Positions 10,384 to 18,736 of a stretch of DNA of 64,000 nucleotides are shown in pieces. Numbering within the stretch: the stretch's first letter is position 1; each line of letters starts with the position of its first letter. Source of the DNA: Bacillus sp. 165 (GTDB taxonomy: Bacteria > Bacillota > Bacilli > Bacillales > Bacillaceae_G); assembly GCF_017742235.1 (NCBI RefSeq), contig NZ_JAGHKQ010000002.1, positions 62,001-126,000 on the forward strand. The letters are read 5' to 3'. The notes beneath the pieces were generated by a model. It had not been told where the DNA came from. It did no database searches and saw only the letters and a program-made list of their open reading frames with translations. The translations under genes were made by a program, and so were the position numbers.

Positions 10384-11166
10384 ATGGTCAAAATTTGGGT
10401 GGACGCCGGTCATGGCGGAAAAGATCCTGGTGCGTCTGGATATGGATTACAGGAGAAAAGCATTGTATTAGAACTTGCTCATCAAGTAAGACGTGTACTT
10501 ATAACCGAATACACAAATATTCAAATTGGTATGACCCGTGTAGATGACACGTTTGTGGGATTGACAGAACGTACGAGACGTGCAAATGCTTGGGGAGCTG
10601 ATGTTTTTGTCTCACTTCACTGCAACAGCGGAGGAGGCAGAGGGTTTGAATCGTACTGCCATACAAACGCTAGCTCTAATACTGTGGCTTTACAAGCCGC
10701 ACTGCATTCGAGGCTTATTGCTTACTTCAGCGGACGAGGAGGGATTGACAGAGGTATGAAAGCTGCCAACTTTGCAGTGCTTCGGCTTACAAGTATGCCT
10801 GCAGTTTTAACAGAAAGCTTGTTTATGGACAATGAAGACATTATAAAATTCAAAGATATGGACTTTCTGATTGGCACAGCCCGAGCGCATGCAGAAGGCA
10901 TTGCCCAGTATTTTAACTTAACAAAAGTAGATGCACCATTCAGCTACGTACAATGGAATAATGAAGCGGCTGTTCCATATCCCGGTCGTTTAATTAGGAA
11001 AGGATCAAAGGGAAGAGATGTGGAGCGTATTCAACGTACAATATCTGTGACTCCTGATGGAATCTTTGGTCTGAAAACAGAACTGGCAGTAAGAGCGTAT
11101 CAAGCACGTCATGGGCTTGTGGCAGATGGCATAGTCGGTCCGAAAACATGGAATGAAATGCTTTAA
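10384..11166 (+). CDS. N-acetylmuramoyl-L-alanine amidase with C-terminal peptidoglycan-binding domain
   Basis: A 260-aa zinc amidase (Amidase_3 type). It starts with WVDAGHGGKDPGASG (first zinc histidine), has EKSIVLELA (zinc glutamate), SLHCNSG (second zinc histidine) and VLTESLFMDN with the catalytic glutamate. From about residue 205 there is a PG_binding_1 repeat (LIRKGSKGRDVERIQ to VGPKTWNEML). No signal peptide is present, as in the CwlC-type amidases of B. subtilis that act on the mother-cell wall at the end of sporulation. The start at 10384 has AGGTGGG upstream and lies past the mutL terminator; a longer frame from 10303 would run through that terminator and is unlikely. Sporulation timing is inferred. 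Confidence 0.9.
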   Translation: MVKIWVDAGHGGKDPGASGYGLQEKSIVLELAHQVRRVLITEYTNIQIGMTRVDDTFVGLTERTRRANAWGADVFVSLHCNSGGGRGFESYCHTNASSNTVALQAALHSRLIAYFSGRGGIDRGMKAANFAVLRLTSMPAVLTESLFMDNEDIIKFKDMDFLIGTARAHAEGIAQYFNLTKVDAPFSYVQWNNEAAVPYPGRLIRKGSKGRDVERIQRTISVTPDGIFGLKTELAVRAYQARHGLVADGIVGPKTWNEML

Positions 11167-11169
11167 TTG

Positions 11170-11203
11170 AGAAGAGCCTGTGTGAGAGCAGGTTCTTCTT
11201 TTA
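11170..11203 (+). terminator. Terminator of the amidase gene
   Basis: 11-bp stem with one G-T pair (AGAAGAGCCTG/CAGGTTCTTCT), 8-nt loop and TTTT, just after the stop. Confidence 0.85.
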
Positions 11204-11331
11204 AAAAGCAAAGAATGCACCTAATGTCTTTCCGAATAGAACTTTTCCGTAAGTGTGATAACGTTTGCTTATTGTAGGTATGAGTAAGCTCTCTTTGTTT
11301 GATACTAATGTAGATAAAGAAGGAGGGTATT

Positions 11332-11478
11332 ATGGAAAAGAAGCAAGATATTGAAAATGATCATTCTATCTACACAAAGGAACGTATAGCAAATATAGAA
11401 GACAATCAACAAATTGAAAAACAGGATACAGATGAAATTACACATCTTATTTCTCATATGAGCAATATGGGGCAATAA
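11332..11478 (+). CDS. Small acidic hydrophilic protein, 48 aa, unrecognised
   Basis: ATG at 11332 is preceded by a near-perfect GAAGGAGGG at 6-nt spacing; the frame ends at TAA 11476-11478 and is followed by a good terminator, so this is a complete stand-alone transcription unit. The product begins MEKKQDIENDHSIYTKER and ends THLISHMSNMGQ; it is rich in Glu, Asp, Asn and Gln, with no membrane segment or signal. A cre-like sequence lies at 11255-11269 (two mismatches to the consensus), of uncertain meaning. I do not recognise the family. Confidence 0.65.
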   Translation: MEKKQDIENDHSIYTKERIANIEDNQQIEKQDTDEITHLISHMSNMGQ

Positions 11479-11504
11479 TGAAGAACTTACTTTTAAAATA
11501 TGAA

Positions 11505-11546
11505 AAAAACGTACTTTCTTAAAGCTATGAAAGTGCGTTTTTTTTT
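11505..11546 (+). terminator. Terminator of the 48-aa gene
   Basis: 14-bp stem AAAAACGTACTTTC/GAAAGTGCGTTTTT with one G-T pair, followed by T. Confidence 0.85.
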
Positions 11547-11893
11547 GTTCTCTAAACAAACCAGTAGATTGATTATACTTCTTTATTGCCTGATAGCATG
11601 CTTTTTACTTTTCTGGCGGTATACTGCTAAATTATATATAGAAATCTACTTTATATTTGCAGCAAAATAGAATTGTTAATCAAGATTTACTAATATGGAA
11701 GAACAATAGAATCTATTTTTGAATACAGATAATAATAGAAGGAACGTTGAATGAAACTCTCATTTTTTAGAAAAATAAATAATATTTTTTGAGACTTATG
11801 GGAAGAAGTTAGTAAAATAGGGATGTAATCAACGTTCTTTACTGTATAAATTAAGAATCTGGGCTTTTTTGCCTGAATGGAGGCTAATTTGTA
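11547..11893. other. AT-rich non-coding stretch before the beta-helix gene
   Basis: No credible gene. The only structure seen is a widely spaced perfect 9-bp inverted repeat, GAACGTTGA at 11742-11750 and TCAACGTTC at 11829-11837, which may be a pair of regulator half-sites or chance. Confidence 0.4.
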
Positions 11894-13900
11894 GTGGATT
11901 TACGCAAAGTGGTAAAGGATTTATATAATCGCGTTACGCGAAAAAATACAACCCAAAACGGGACTGATATGAAAACAGAGACCCAGTACGAACATAATAG
12001 ACTTAATGTTCCGGGTGATAGTGAAGGTAGAGTGCTTGAAACACAAGTAGCAACGACTGAGAAAGGTGGAGGAGATCACACTTCATTTAAAGGAAGTTTT
12101 GATGAACAAGCCGACCGAATTGAGGTCTTGCAGAGAAAAACAGATTGGGTAGATGTTCGGGATTTTGGTGCGGTTGGAGACGGCGTTACAGATGATACTA
12201 ACGCCATTAATAATGCTATAAATACTCTTTCATTATCAAGGAATAAGGTATTGTATATACCTGCAGGAACATATCTCATTTCGAATTCTGCTAATCAAGT
12301 AGCAATTGATTTGAAACAAAACGTCTCTTTAATTGGAGAAAGTAAAGAGTCTGTAAAGCTTGTCCTTGCTTCAAATCAAGCGGATACTTGGACACGCATG
12401 GTAACAACCAGAGGGAATAACACCATTCGCAACTTAACATTAGATGGGAATCGTAATGGTAATCCAAATGGTTCGGAGCATATGCACTGCATCTTTATTT
12501 ATGATGCTGATAATGTGCTGGTGGAGCACTGTAATTTGACGAATGCAGTGGGAGATGGAGTCTCAATTACTGGCTCAAAATCGATAGGGAGCAAAAATAT
12601 CACCGTACAATTTTGTCACAGTGAGAACAATAAGCGTAGTGCCTGTGTAGTAGAACAAGTGCATAATGTGAAAATCTTGAACAATACACTCATCAGCGAA
12701 CGCTCATGTATCCATTTCGAACCGTTTGCAACGATTGAGTTGAGTGGAGCAGTAGTTACAGGTAATCACATTATAAGTACGCATAACGATCCGAACGCAG
12801 GATATTCTGTTTCTCTTCGCGGAAGCGGAATTGGTGCACCGTCATTTCGCAATATTATATTTGAAAATAACTATATTGATTCTCCTAATGTGAAAGTATT
12901 AATTGGGTGGGTAGACCATTGCATCGTCCGTAACAATCGTTTTAAAGTGTCTGGTATCAATGCTTGGTACAGGAATGAAAATTTGACGCTGGCTGATAAT
13001 GAAATCATTGGCACTTCAACAACAGATATAGATGTAATTTCTATTACACATGAAGGTAATGAGACGTCAAAATATGTAAGGATTGTGAATAACAAAATCA
13101 CTGCACAGACAGGAAATGGTATCACCCTGAAAGGGTGTAAGCATGTTCATGTTAAAGGAAATGTGATTACACGAGTGAATATATCGAGCTTTACAGATTT
13201 TGGTGTGAAAGTATGGGCAACGGATCCGATGGTAAATATTGTGATTGAAGAAAATGATATTTCGAACTTTAATCGTGGAGTATACACTATTAACTATAAT
13301 CAACATGATATTTCTGATATCGAGATCAAAGGAAATTATTTTCATCTTATCTCGGAAACAGGTATCCTTATATATGGTGTGAAGCAAAATTTACAAATTG
13401 TTGAAAATCATATGGTGAATAATGGAACAGCTAGGGCGATAGATCTACGTTCTAGTTTTAATGGAGTAACCGGATTTCAAGTGCTTGCCAACATGATTTA
13501 CAACTGGCGTCATGGTATTTCTATGGAAACAGTCGGATCCAATGTATATATTGGTCTAACTGTATCCTATAATGTCATTGATTCAATCAAAGGTACACCA
13601 ACTAGTGGATATAAAAATGCTGCTATTGAATTTTATTCTAATGACCCGGCGCCGCAAAAGTTTACGTTAATCGGCAATACTATTACAAATTCTATAACAG
13701 ATCTAGTATTACCATCTAGTCTAAAGTATTGTATTGGTGGCACATATGGTCAGGTCGGATTATATACGGGTAATGGTTCACCAGAAGGAATATTAACGTT
13801 GCCAGTAGGATCAATATATTTAAATAATACAGGAGGAACCTCAACTACTATTTATGTGAAACAAACAGGTACAGGTAACACTGGTTGGATAGCTAAATAA
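11894..13900 (+). CDS. Right-handed beta-helix (pectate-lyase-like) protein
   Basis: A 668-aa protein. Residues 1-80 are hydrophilic and helical. The segment VDVRDFGAVGDGVTDDTNAIN (about 85-105) is the classic start of the Pectate_lyase_3 superfamily found in tailspikes and polysaccharide lyases. Many Asn-rich strand repeats (NNTLI, NNYID, NNRFK, DNEII, NNKIT, ENDIS, GNYFH, GNTIT) follow to about residue 610, as expected of a parallel beta-helix. The end contains Gly/Thr-rich sequence like tail-fibre tips. There is no signal peptide. GTG at 11894 follows GGAGG at 10 nt. It stands alone between two terminators, with no phage genes nearby. Function is unknown; a spore-surface or polysaccharide-binding role is only a guess. 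Confidence 0.8.
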   Translation: MDLRKVVKDLYNRVTRKNTTQNGTDMKTETQYEHNRLNVPGDSEGRVLETQVATTEKGGGDHTSFKGSFDEQADRIEVLQRKTDWVDVRDFGAVGDGVTDDTNAINNAINTLSLSRNKVLYIPAGTYLISNSANQVAIDLKQNVSLIGESKESVKLVLASNQADTWTRMVTTRGNNTIRNLTLDGNRNGNPNGSEHMHCIFIYDADNVLVEHCNLTNAVGDGVSITGSKSIGSKNITVQFCHSENNKRSACVVEQVHNVKILNNTLISERSCIHFEPFATIELSGAVVTGNHIISTHNDPNAGYSVSLRGSGIGAPSFRNIIFENNYIDSPNVKVLIGWVDHCIVRNNRFKVSGINAWYRNENLTLADNEIIGTSTTDIDVISITHEGNETSKYVRIVNNKITAQTGNGITLKGCKHVHVKGNVITRVNISSFTDFGVKVWATDPMVNIVIEENDISNFNRGVYTINYNQHDISDIEIKGNYFHLISETGILIYGVKQNLQIVENHMVNNGTARAIDLRSSFNGVTGFQVLANMIYNWRHGISMETVGSNVYIGLTVSYNVIDSIKGTPTSGYKNAAIEFYSNDPAPQKFTLIGNTITNSITDLVLPSSLKYCIGGTYGQVGLYTGNGSPEGILTLPVGSIYLNNTGGTSTTIYVKQTGTGNTGWIAK

Positions 13901-13932
13901 AACTGGATGGCCAGAAATACCTGCAGTTTGCG

Positions 13933-13956
13933 AGAAGCAGAAATGCTTCTTTTTTG
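13933..13956 (+). terminator. Terminator of the beta-helix gene
   Basis: 7-bp stem AGAAGCA/TGCTTCT with a GAAA loop and T6. Confidence 0.85.
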
Positions 13957-14070
13957 ATTTGGAGAGATTAAGTGATTTAGTGGATGATGGAAATCTAATA
14001 GTTCTATTCAAATACACTTGTATATTCAGCGTGGTGAGGAGAATTTTTACAAAATCATCGGATATTTTCT

Positions 14071-14316
14071 TTACCAAGGATAGATAGGTTTTCCTGTTAA
14101 AATGTTATAGGCTGCATAAAATTTTGTTTCTATATAATTTAGCTGCTGCTGAGTGAAGGTCTCGTCAAGAGTTGTAAGGGAATGAATCACTCGTGTTAAA
14201 TGAACGAGAGCATCGAGTAATTCTTCCTGTGAAAGATGGGTAGGTTTGGATGAGGCAGATATCATTAATTCCTCTGTTAAAATGCGGATATTCTCCAAAG
14301 CGATAGACTTGTCCAT
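14071..14316 (-). CDS. Small conserved-looking hypothetical protein, 81 aa
   Basis: Minus-strand gene divergent from miaA. ATG at 14316 sits 6 nt after GGAGGT; longer forms of the frame run through miaA and its promoter and are rejected. The product starts MDKSIALENIRILTEELMIS and ends LTGKPIYPW; it is predicted helical and soluble, with no cysteine or signal. I do not recognise it with certainty. Codon use looks like its neighbours, which supports a real gene. Confidence 0.7.
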   Translation of the reverse strand: MDKSIALENIRILTEELMISASSKPTHLSQEELLDALVHLTRVIHSLTTLDETFTQQQLNYIETKFYAAYNILTGKPIYPW

Positions 14317-14473
14317 TTTCATACCTCCATAGTTTTTACTCATACATATGATAGAAAAGGAAAAACTATGACTTTTGTGGTAAAAGATTTCGTTTTTTCT
14401 TTTAAACGGCTGAATATTGGGTATAATAGTCAGATGTACTACTTTACATAAATCAATAAAGAGAGTGAGTGCT

Positions 14474-15406
14474 ATGGGAGAAAAGAGGGAAAAAGTTGCC
14501 GTGATTATAGGGCCGACAGCGGTTGGGAAAACAAAACTCAGCATTGAAGTTGCCAAACGTTTGAACGGTGAAATTATAAGCGGAGATTCGATGCAAATAT
14601 ACCGCCATATGGATATCGGAACAGCTAAAGTGAAGCCGGAAGAAATGGATGGAATTCCTCATTATATGATTGACATAAAAAATCCGACTGACTCGTTTTC
14701 AACTGCAGAGTTCCAGTATCTTGTTAGGGAACATATTCATGACATTTCAAAGAGAGGGAAGCTGCCCATTATCGTAGGAGGTACAGGTTTATACATTCAA
14801 TCTGTACTGTTCGATTATCAATTTTCTGAAACGAGAGGGGACGAAGTATTTCGAAGAGAACTGGAACAGCTGGTTGAAGAAGAGGGAGCCCAGGCTGTGT
14901 TTGCTAAACTGGAGGCGATAGATTCCGCAAGTGCAGAGCGGATTCATCCTAATAATGTAAGGCGGGTAATACGAGCGCTTGAAATTTATCATACAACAGG
15001 AAAAACGATGACCGAAGGATTGGAAACACAAGAAAATAATCTATTGTATGACATTGCATTAGTCGGGTTAACAATGGATCGAACGAAATTATATGACCGC
15101 ATTAATTATCGAGTCGATTTGATGATGGAAGAAGGATTATTTGAAGAAGTCAAGCAGTTATACGATAATGGGATAAAGGACTGTCAGTCTATTCAAGCTA
15201 TCGGTTATAAGGAGTTATACGAGTATTTCGAGCAGAAAACCACACTGCAAGATGCGGTAGAGGCATTAAAAACAAATTCCCGCCGCTATGCAAAGCGTCA
15301 ATTGACTTGGTTCCGTAATAAAATGGACGTGACTTGGTTCGATGTAACTGATGAAGAAAAAAAAGAAGAAATTTTACAATACATAGAAGGAAAGCTACAA
15401 CTTTAG
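14474..15406 (+). CDS. miaA: tRNA dimethylallyltransferase MiaA
   Basis: A 310-aa DMAPP:tRNA transferase that prenylates A37 and provides the substrate for MiaB. Visible motifs: P-loop GPTAVGKT at about residue 15, GDSMQIYRHMDIGTAK, IVGGTGLYI, HPNNVRRVIRALE and the C-terminal QTAIGYKE-like QAIGYKELYEY followed by SRRYAKRQLTWFRN. ATG 14474 has a GAGAGTGAG site; an upstream in-frame start at 14417 would give an atypical extension. It is followed 41 bp later by hfq, the usual arrangement. Confidence 0.97.
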   Translation: MGEKREKVAVIIGPTAVGKTKLSIEVAKRLNGEIISGDSMQIYRHMDIGTAKVKPEEMDGIPHYMIDIKNPTDSFSTAEFQYLVREHIHDISKRGKLPIIVGGTGLYIQSVLFDYQFSETRGDEVFRRELEQLVEEEGAQAVFAKLEAIDSASAERIHPNNVRRVIRALEIYHTTGKTMTEGLETQENNLLYDIALVGLTMDRTKLYDRINYRVDLMMEEGLFEEVKQLYDNGIKDCQSIQAIGYKELYEYFEQKTTLQDAVEALKTNSRRYAKRQLTWFRNKMDVTWFDVTDEEKKEEILQYIEGKLQL

Positions 15407-15447
15407 TCGAATAAAATACAGGTAGAGAAAAAGAGGAGGATTTTACC

Positions 15448-15672
15448 ATGAAGCAATCAATCAACATTCAAGATCAATGTTTAAACCAGCTTAGAAAAGA
15501 TAACACGTTTGTTACCGTGTACTTACTAAATGGATTCCAACTTCGCGGTTTAATCAAAGGATTTGATAATTTTACAGTTTTGCTGGAAACCGAAGGTAAG
15601 CAACAGTTAATCTATAAACATGCTATTTCCACTTTTGTTCCGCAAAAGAACGTATCCATTGAATTAGAATAG
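15448..15672 (+). CDS. hfq: RNA chaperone Hfq
   Basis: A 74-aa Sm-like protein with the Sm1 segment ([25 protein letters not shown]) and Sm2 segment ending [10 protein letters not shown]. It forms hexamers that bind small RNAs. The Shine-Dalgarno AAGAGGAGG is strong. It forms an operon with miaA and ends at a bidirectional terminator. Confidence 0.98.
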   Translation: MKQSINIQDQCLNQLRKDNTFVTVYLLNGFQLRGLIKGFDNFTVLLETEGKQQLIYKHAISTFVPQKNVSIELE

Positions 15673-15682
15673 TTGTACATAA

Positions 15683-15706
15683 AAAACCCTCTGTGCAAGA
15701 GGGTTT
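15683..15706. terminator. Bidirectional terminator between hfq and the convergent Xer-like gene
   Basis: AAAACCCTCT/AGAGGGTTTT stem with short loop, A-rich on one side and T-rich on the other, placed between two convergent stop codons. Confidence 0.88.
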
Positions 15707-16701
15707 TATTTTATGGCTTCTTGTTCCTTTTTAGCAAAATCATAGTAACGTTTTAAAGATAGCTTTGTTTTAAAACCGACTCGTCTTATAATTTCTTGTT
15801 CGCTTACGTTTTGCTGAATTAAGCGCAAAATAAAGGTATTTCGTAAGTGCTGTCCCGATAATCCTTTTCGCAACCCCGCTCGTGCTACCTCTTGCCTAAT
15901 CATTTTCTGAACTGCGATTTCCGTCAGTGCTTTTGGAGCATCATTTTCATACACCCATCGATATGTATTACGGTTAAAATCAAAAGCTACAAACAGCGGA
16001 TCGTTTGTGTGATATTTTGGTCTGACTGGCTCAGGTATCGTTTTGTAATACGTATAGAGCTTCTTCTTGTCTTCTTCTGTTAATGCAATCGTCCGTGCAA
16101 TACCAGAAACAGGGGGGACTGTCAGTGTATTATTTTCAAAGTGTACATGTTGCATAGTTAAATATACAAGCTCCTGCAGCGCTAGCCCGTAATCTAAAAG
16201 AAGCATAATGATACAGACATTCCGGTCAATGAGAAGCGGTCGTGCTGGAAGTTGTTTTTCTGTTAACCCCTCCATTGAAACAAGAATTTTTTTAAATCTT
16301 TCTTCTTCTTCTGCCGTGATAAAATCATCCTTATGCAACCCGCGGTCAGGGTGAATAGTCATTTCCATATCCTTCAGCGGATTGGTGATGTCGGTAGAGG
16401 TGAGTTGCAGGAACTGATAGAGGCGATTCAAGACGATAAAGACGCGGTGCAGAGTTTTTTCCGAGTAGTGTCGTTCATGTTTTAATTCAAAAAAATAATT
16501 TTCATAGTCTTTTGTATGAAGAGAGGACCATATATTGTTAGAAGAAAGATTTTTATTTCGCTCCAGCCAGGTGAAGTAGTCTTCTACGTCGTACATATAA
16601 CGTCTGATTGTCGATTGCTTTCTACCCTTGCTGGTTAGATAAGCAGCAAAGGAATGTACTGTATTCGCTAATTCTGGATGAGTAATTCTCGAAGCCATCA
16701 T
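15706..16701 (-). CDS. Tyrosine-recombinase-like protein with degenerate active site
   Basis: A 331-aa protein with the two-domain layout of XerC/XerD: an N-terminal SAM-like DNA-binding domain (about residues 10-100) and a C-terminal catalytic fold (about 125-325). Aligning with XerD by its motifs, the first catalytic arginine is A174 (GLALQEL in place of GLRxxEL), the beta-hairpin lysine is not evident, the HxxR histidine is Q284 (R287 kept), and the late His/Trp is F310; the nucleophile position Y319 is kept. Strand transfer is therefore doubtful. AGGTGG precedes two adjacent ATGs (16701 and 16698); the second is slightly better spaced. Conserved chromosomal neighbours argue against recent phage origin. 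Confidence 0.85.
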   Translation of the reverse strand: MMASRITHPELANTVHSFAAYLTSKGRKQSTIRRYMYDVEDYFTWLERNKNLSSNNIWSSLHTKDYENYFFELKHERHYSEKTLHRVFIVLNRLYQFLQLTSTDITNPLKDMEMTIHPDRGLHKDDFITAEEEERFKKILVSMEGLTEKQLPARPLLIDRNVCIIMLLLDYGLALQELVYLTMQHVHFENNTLTVPPVSGIARTIALTEEDKKKLYTYYKTIPEPVRPKYHTNDPLFVAFDFNRNTYRWVYENDAPKALTEIAVQKMIRQEVARAGLRKGLSGQHLRNTFILRLIQQNVSEQEIIRRVGFKTKLSLKRYYDFAKKEQEAIK

Positions 16702-16785
16702 ATCACCACCTTCAACGTTTTAATAAATTATAACAGAAAATTAAGGAAAATAAAGTAAAAACCTATAGAGTGGCAGGCGGGGAAT

Positions 16786-16896
16786 ATGAAACAAAGTATT
16801 ATTTCTTGGGAAAGCGCAAAAAACGACAATGAGCAACATGAATATAGGATTTTTGTTCGTAAATGGGGGGAGAAGCGTGGAGCAATCGATGCGTAA
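16786..16896 (+). CDS. Possible 36-aa leader ORF overlapping the spoVK start
   Basis: ATG at 16786 is preceded by GGCGGGGA and the frame runs 36 codons to TAA 16894-16896, ending 20 bp inside spoVK in a different frame. The peptide begins MKQSIISWESAKND. The spoVK ribosome site lies inside this frame, so translation of the leader could help or hinder spoVK initiation. No family recognised; it could be chance. Confidence 0.3.
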   Translation: MKQSIISWESAKNDNEQHEYRIFVRKWGEKRGAIDA

Positions 16897-17824
16897 AAAA
16901 AATAATAATCAAATCAATATCGTTTTGAATCATAGGCAGAAAATCCCGGTTCCCGCTGAAAAACCGCAAGCCGCATTAACGGAAGAAACAGTTTCCAAGC
17001 ATGAGATGCTGCAGCAAATTGAAGAGGAAATGAGCAAGCTTGTAGGAATGACAGATATCAAAAAAATTGTAAAAGAGATTTATGCATGGATCTACGTGAA
17101 CAAAAAAAGACAGGAAATGGGACTTAAAGCAGAGAAGCAGGTGCTTCATATGCTATTTAAAGGGAACCCAGGAACAGGAAAAACAACTGTAGCCCGCATT
17201 ATTGGGAAATTGCTTCATCAGATGAACATTTTATCAAAAGGTCATTTAATTGAAGCAGAGCGTGCCGATTTAGTTGGAGAATACATCGGACATACAGCAC
17301 AAAAAACGAGAGATCTTGTCCGAAAAGCGATGGGTGGTATTTTGTTTATTGATGAAGCCTATTCCCTCGCTCGCGGAGGAGAAAAGGATTTTGGAAAAGA
17401 AGCTATTGACACGCTTGTCAAACATATGGAGGATAAACAGCATGATTTCGTTCTTGTGCTTGCCGGATATTCGCGAGAAATGAATCATTTTTTGTCACTT
17501 AATCCAGGATTGCAATCTCGGTTTCCGTTCATCATTGAGTTTCCTGATTATACAGTAAACCAGCTTATCGATATTGGAAAACGAATGTATGAGGATAGAC
17601 AGTATCAGCTGACGAAAGATGCAGAGTGGAAGCTGCGGGACCATTTAAATGCCGTAAAATACTCCTCTACTATCACAACTTTTAGCAATGGTCGTTATGT
17701 GAGGAATATTATTGAGAAATCAGTACGGAAACAGGCAATGAGATTACTGCAGCAAGACAGTTATGATAAGCATGATTTAATGAATATTCAATCAGAAGAT
17801 ATTTTATTTGAAGAAGAACATTGA
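16877..17824 (+). CDS. spoVK: Stage V sporulation protein K, AAA ATPase
   Basis: A 315-aa CbxX/CfxQ-type AAA ATPase needed for spore maturation in B. subtilis. Motifs: LVGMTDIKKIVKEI, Walker A FKGNPGTGKTTVAR, YIGHTAQKTRD, Walker B GILFIDEAYSLARGG, and sensor/arginine-finger region LNPGLQSRFPF. The GTG at 16877 (VEQSMRKKNNN) is chosen because GGGGGGAG lies just upstream, though the spacing is short; ATG 16829 and ATG 16889 are alternatives. A terminator follows. Confidence 0.93.
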   Translation: MEQSMRKKNNNQINIVLNHRQKIPVPAEKPQAALTEETVSKHEMLQQIEEEMSKLVGMTDIKKIVKEIYAWIYVNKKRQEMGLKAEKQVLHMLFKGNPGTGKTTVARIIGKLLHQMNILSKGHLIEAERADLVGEYIGHTAQKTRDLVRKAMGGILFIDEAYSLARGGEKDFGKEAIDTLVKHMEDKQHDFVLVLAGYSREMNHFLSLNPGLQSRFPFIIEFPDYTVNQLIDIGKRMYEDRQYQLTKDAEWKLRDHLNAVKYSSTITTFSNGRYVRNIIEKSVRKQAMRLLQQDSYDKHDLMNIQSEDILFEEEH

Positions 17825-17841
17825 GTTTCTTAAAAGAGGAG

Positions 17842-17873
17842 AAGACATACAGGCAAGCTGTGTGTCTTTTTTC
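17842..17873 (+). terminator. Terminator of spoVK
   Basis: 11-bp stem AAGACATACAG/CTGTGTGTCTT with one G-T pair and T6. Confidence 0.85.
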
Positions 17874-17978
17874 TTGTGGTTTTTACTCTAAGACAAAGTA
17901 TAAGTGCAGCATAACAGCCAGATTATAAGCAAGGGGAGCTCTCGCAGAAGGCAGTTTCTTAAGAAAGGGGAAATGAGT

Positions 17979-18563
17979 ATGCAAGAATATGCGAATTTTT
18001 CTGAGCTTGCTGCACACAACGCAGAAGGGATAGACTATTTGATTCATATCGCAGTCAGAAATCCTGATATTGTAATATTGGCGGTGCATGGAGGAAAGTT
18101 AGAACCTGGAACTAGTGAACTAGCGAAAGAGTTAGCAGAACAATTACAAGCAACCTCCTATTGTTTTATTAGTTTAAAGGAAGGATGGGATTTGCATTTA
18201 ACCTCTGCCCGCTTTGATGAACCGCGTTGTGTGCGATTAGTGGAGCGAGCGGCAGTTACCGTATCCATTCACTGCGCCAAAGGTTATGAACTGTATACGT
18301 ATGTGGGAGGTGTTGATCAACAACTGCTGGATAGAATTCATGAAAGGTTAGTAGAAAACGGTTTTAATGTAAAAATTCCACCCGAAAGGTTGAATGGTAA
18401 TCATCCCCGTAATATTGTGAATCGAAATAAGAGAGGAAGGGGAGTGCAGCTGGAGATAACGGAGGGGCAGATTCGTGAGCTGCTGAAGAACAAAGAGCAG
18501 TTCTATATCTATTGCAATATACTTGCTAGAACGATTTATACATATGTAAAGAGGACACGATGA
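17979..18563 (+). CDS. Poly-gamma-glutamate hydrolase-family protein (YmaC/PghP-like, DUF867)
   Basis: A 194-aa protein of the zinc carboxypeptidase-like Gamma_PGA_hydro family. AVHGGKLEPGTSELA carries the first zinc histidine and glutamate, VSIHCAKG a further histidine, and VQLEITEGQIRELL the likely catalytic glutamate. Family members cleave gamma-glutamyl bonds of poly-gamma-glutamate. There is no signal peptide. ATG 17979 has AAAGGGG at 8 nt; the ATG two codons earlier is too close to that site. A relative, ymaC, also lies in the miaA-spoVK region of B. subtilis. The true substrate is not known. Confidence 0.82.
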   Translation: MQEYANFSELAAHNAEGIDYLIHIAVRNPDIVILAVHGGKLEPGTSELAKELAEQLQATSYCFISLKEGWDLHLTSARFDEPRCVRLVERAAVTVSIHCAKGYELYTYVGGVDQQLLDRIHERLVENGFNVKIPPERLNGNHPRNIVNRNKRGRGVQLEITEGQIRELLKNKEQFYIYCNILARTIYTYVKRTR

Positions 18564-18576
18564 GCTTTCGTGTCCT
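18552..18576. terminator. Hairpin at the end of the PGA-hydrolase-like gene
   Basis: Perfect 9-bp inverted repeat AGGACACGA/TCGTGTCCT spanning the stop codon and lying just before the end of the minus-strand small gene. There is little T tract on either side, so terminator function is uncertain. Confidence 0.5.
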
Positions 18577-18583
18577 TGACAGT

Positions 18584-18718
18584 CTATATTTTGGTGTTGC
18601 TTTTCTTCGCGCGTTCTTCCAGTTTTGCTTTCGAATTATGGTTCGCTTCGTTTGGAGCATGACCAGATGGACTTACGCTCGCTTCTACTAGTCCTCTATG
18701 CCCATTGCCTTTTGCCAT
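18584..18718 (-). CDS. Tiny hydrophilic protein, 44 aa, unrecognised
   Basis: ATG 18718 lies 7 nt after GGTGG; the frame has 44 codons to TAG 18584-18586. The product MAKGNGHRGLVEASVSPSGH is followed by a lysine- and asparagine-rich helical half (NHNSKAKLEERAKK). Its size, basic charge and Gly/Ser content recall minor small acid-soluble spore proteins, but I cannot place it in a named family. It shares a GHxP...SK/RK...A pattern with the next gene, so they could be distant paralogues. Confidence 0.6.
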   Translation of the reverse strand: MAKGNGHRGLVEASVSPSGHAPNEANHNSKAKLEERAKKSNTKI

Positions 18719-18736
18719 TGTATTTCCACCAGGATT

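Noticed and set aside
14317..14556. Upstream extension of the 81-aa minus-strand gene
   Set aside because: The longer frame runs antisense through the miaA promoter and start, whereas ATG 14316 has a clear GGAGGT site.
11894..16701. Prophage remnant comprising the beta-helix gene and the Xer-like gene
   Set aside because: No capsid, tail, lysis or repressor genes lie between or around them, no attachment repeats were seen, and miaA-hfq separates the two.
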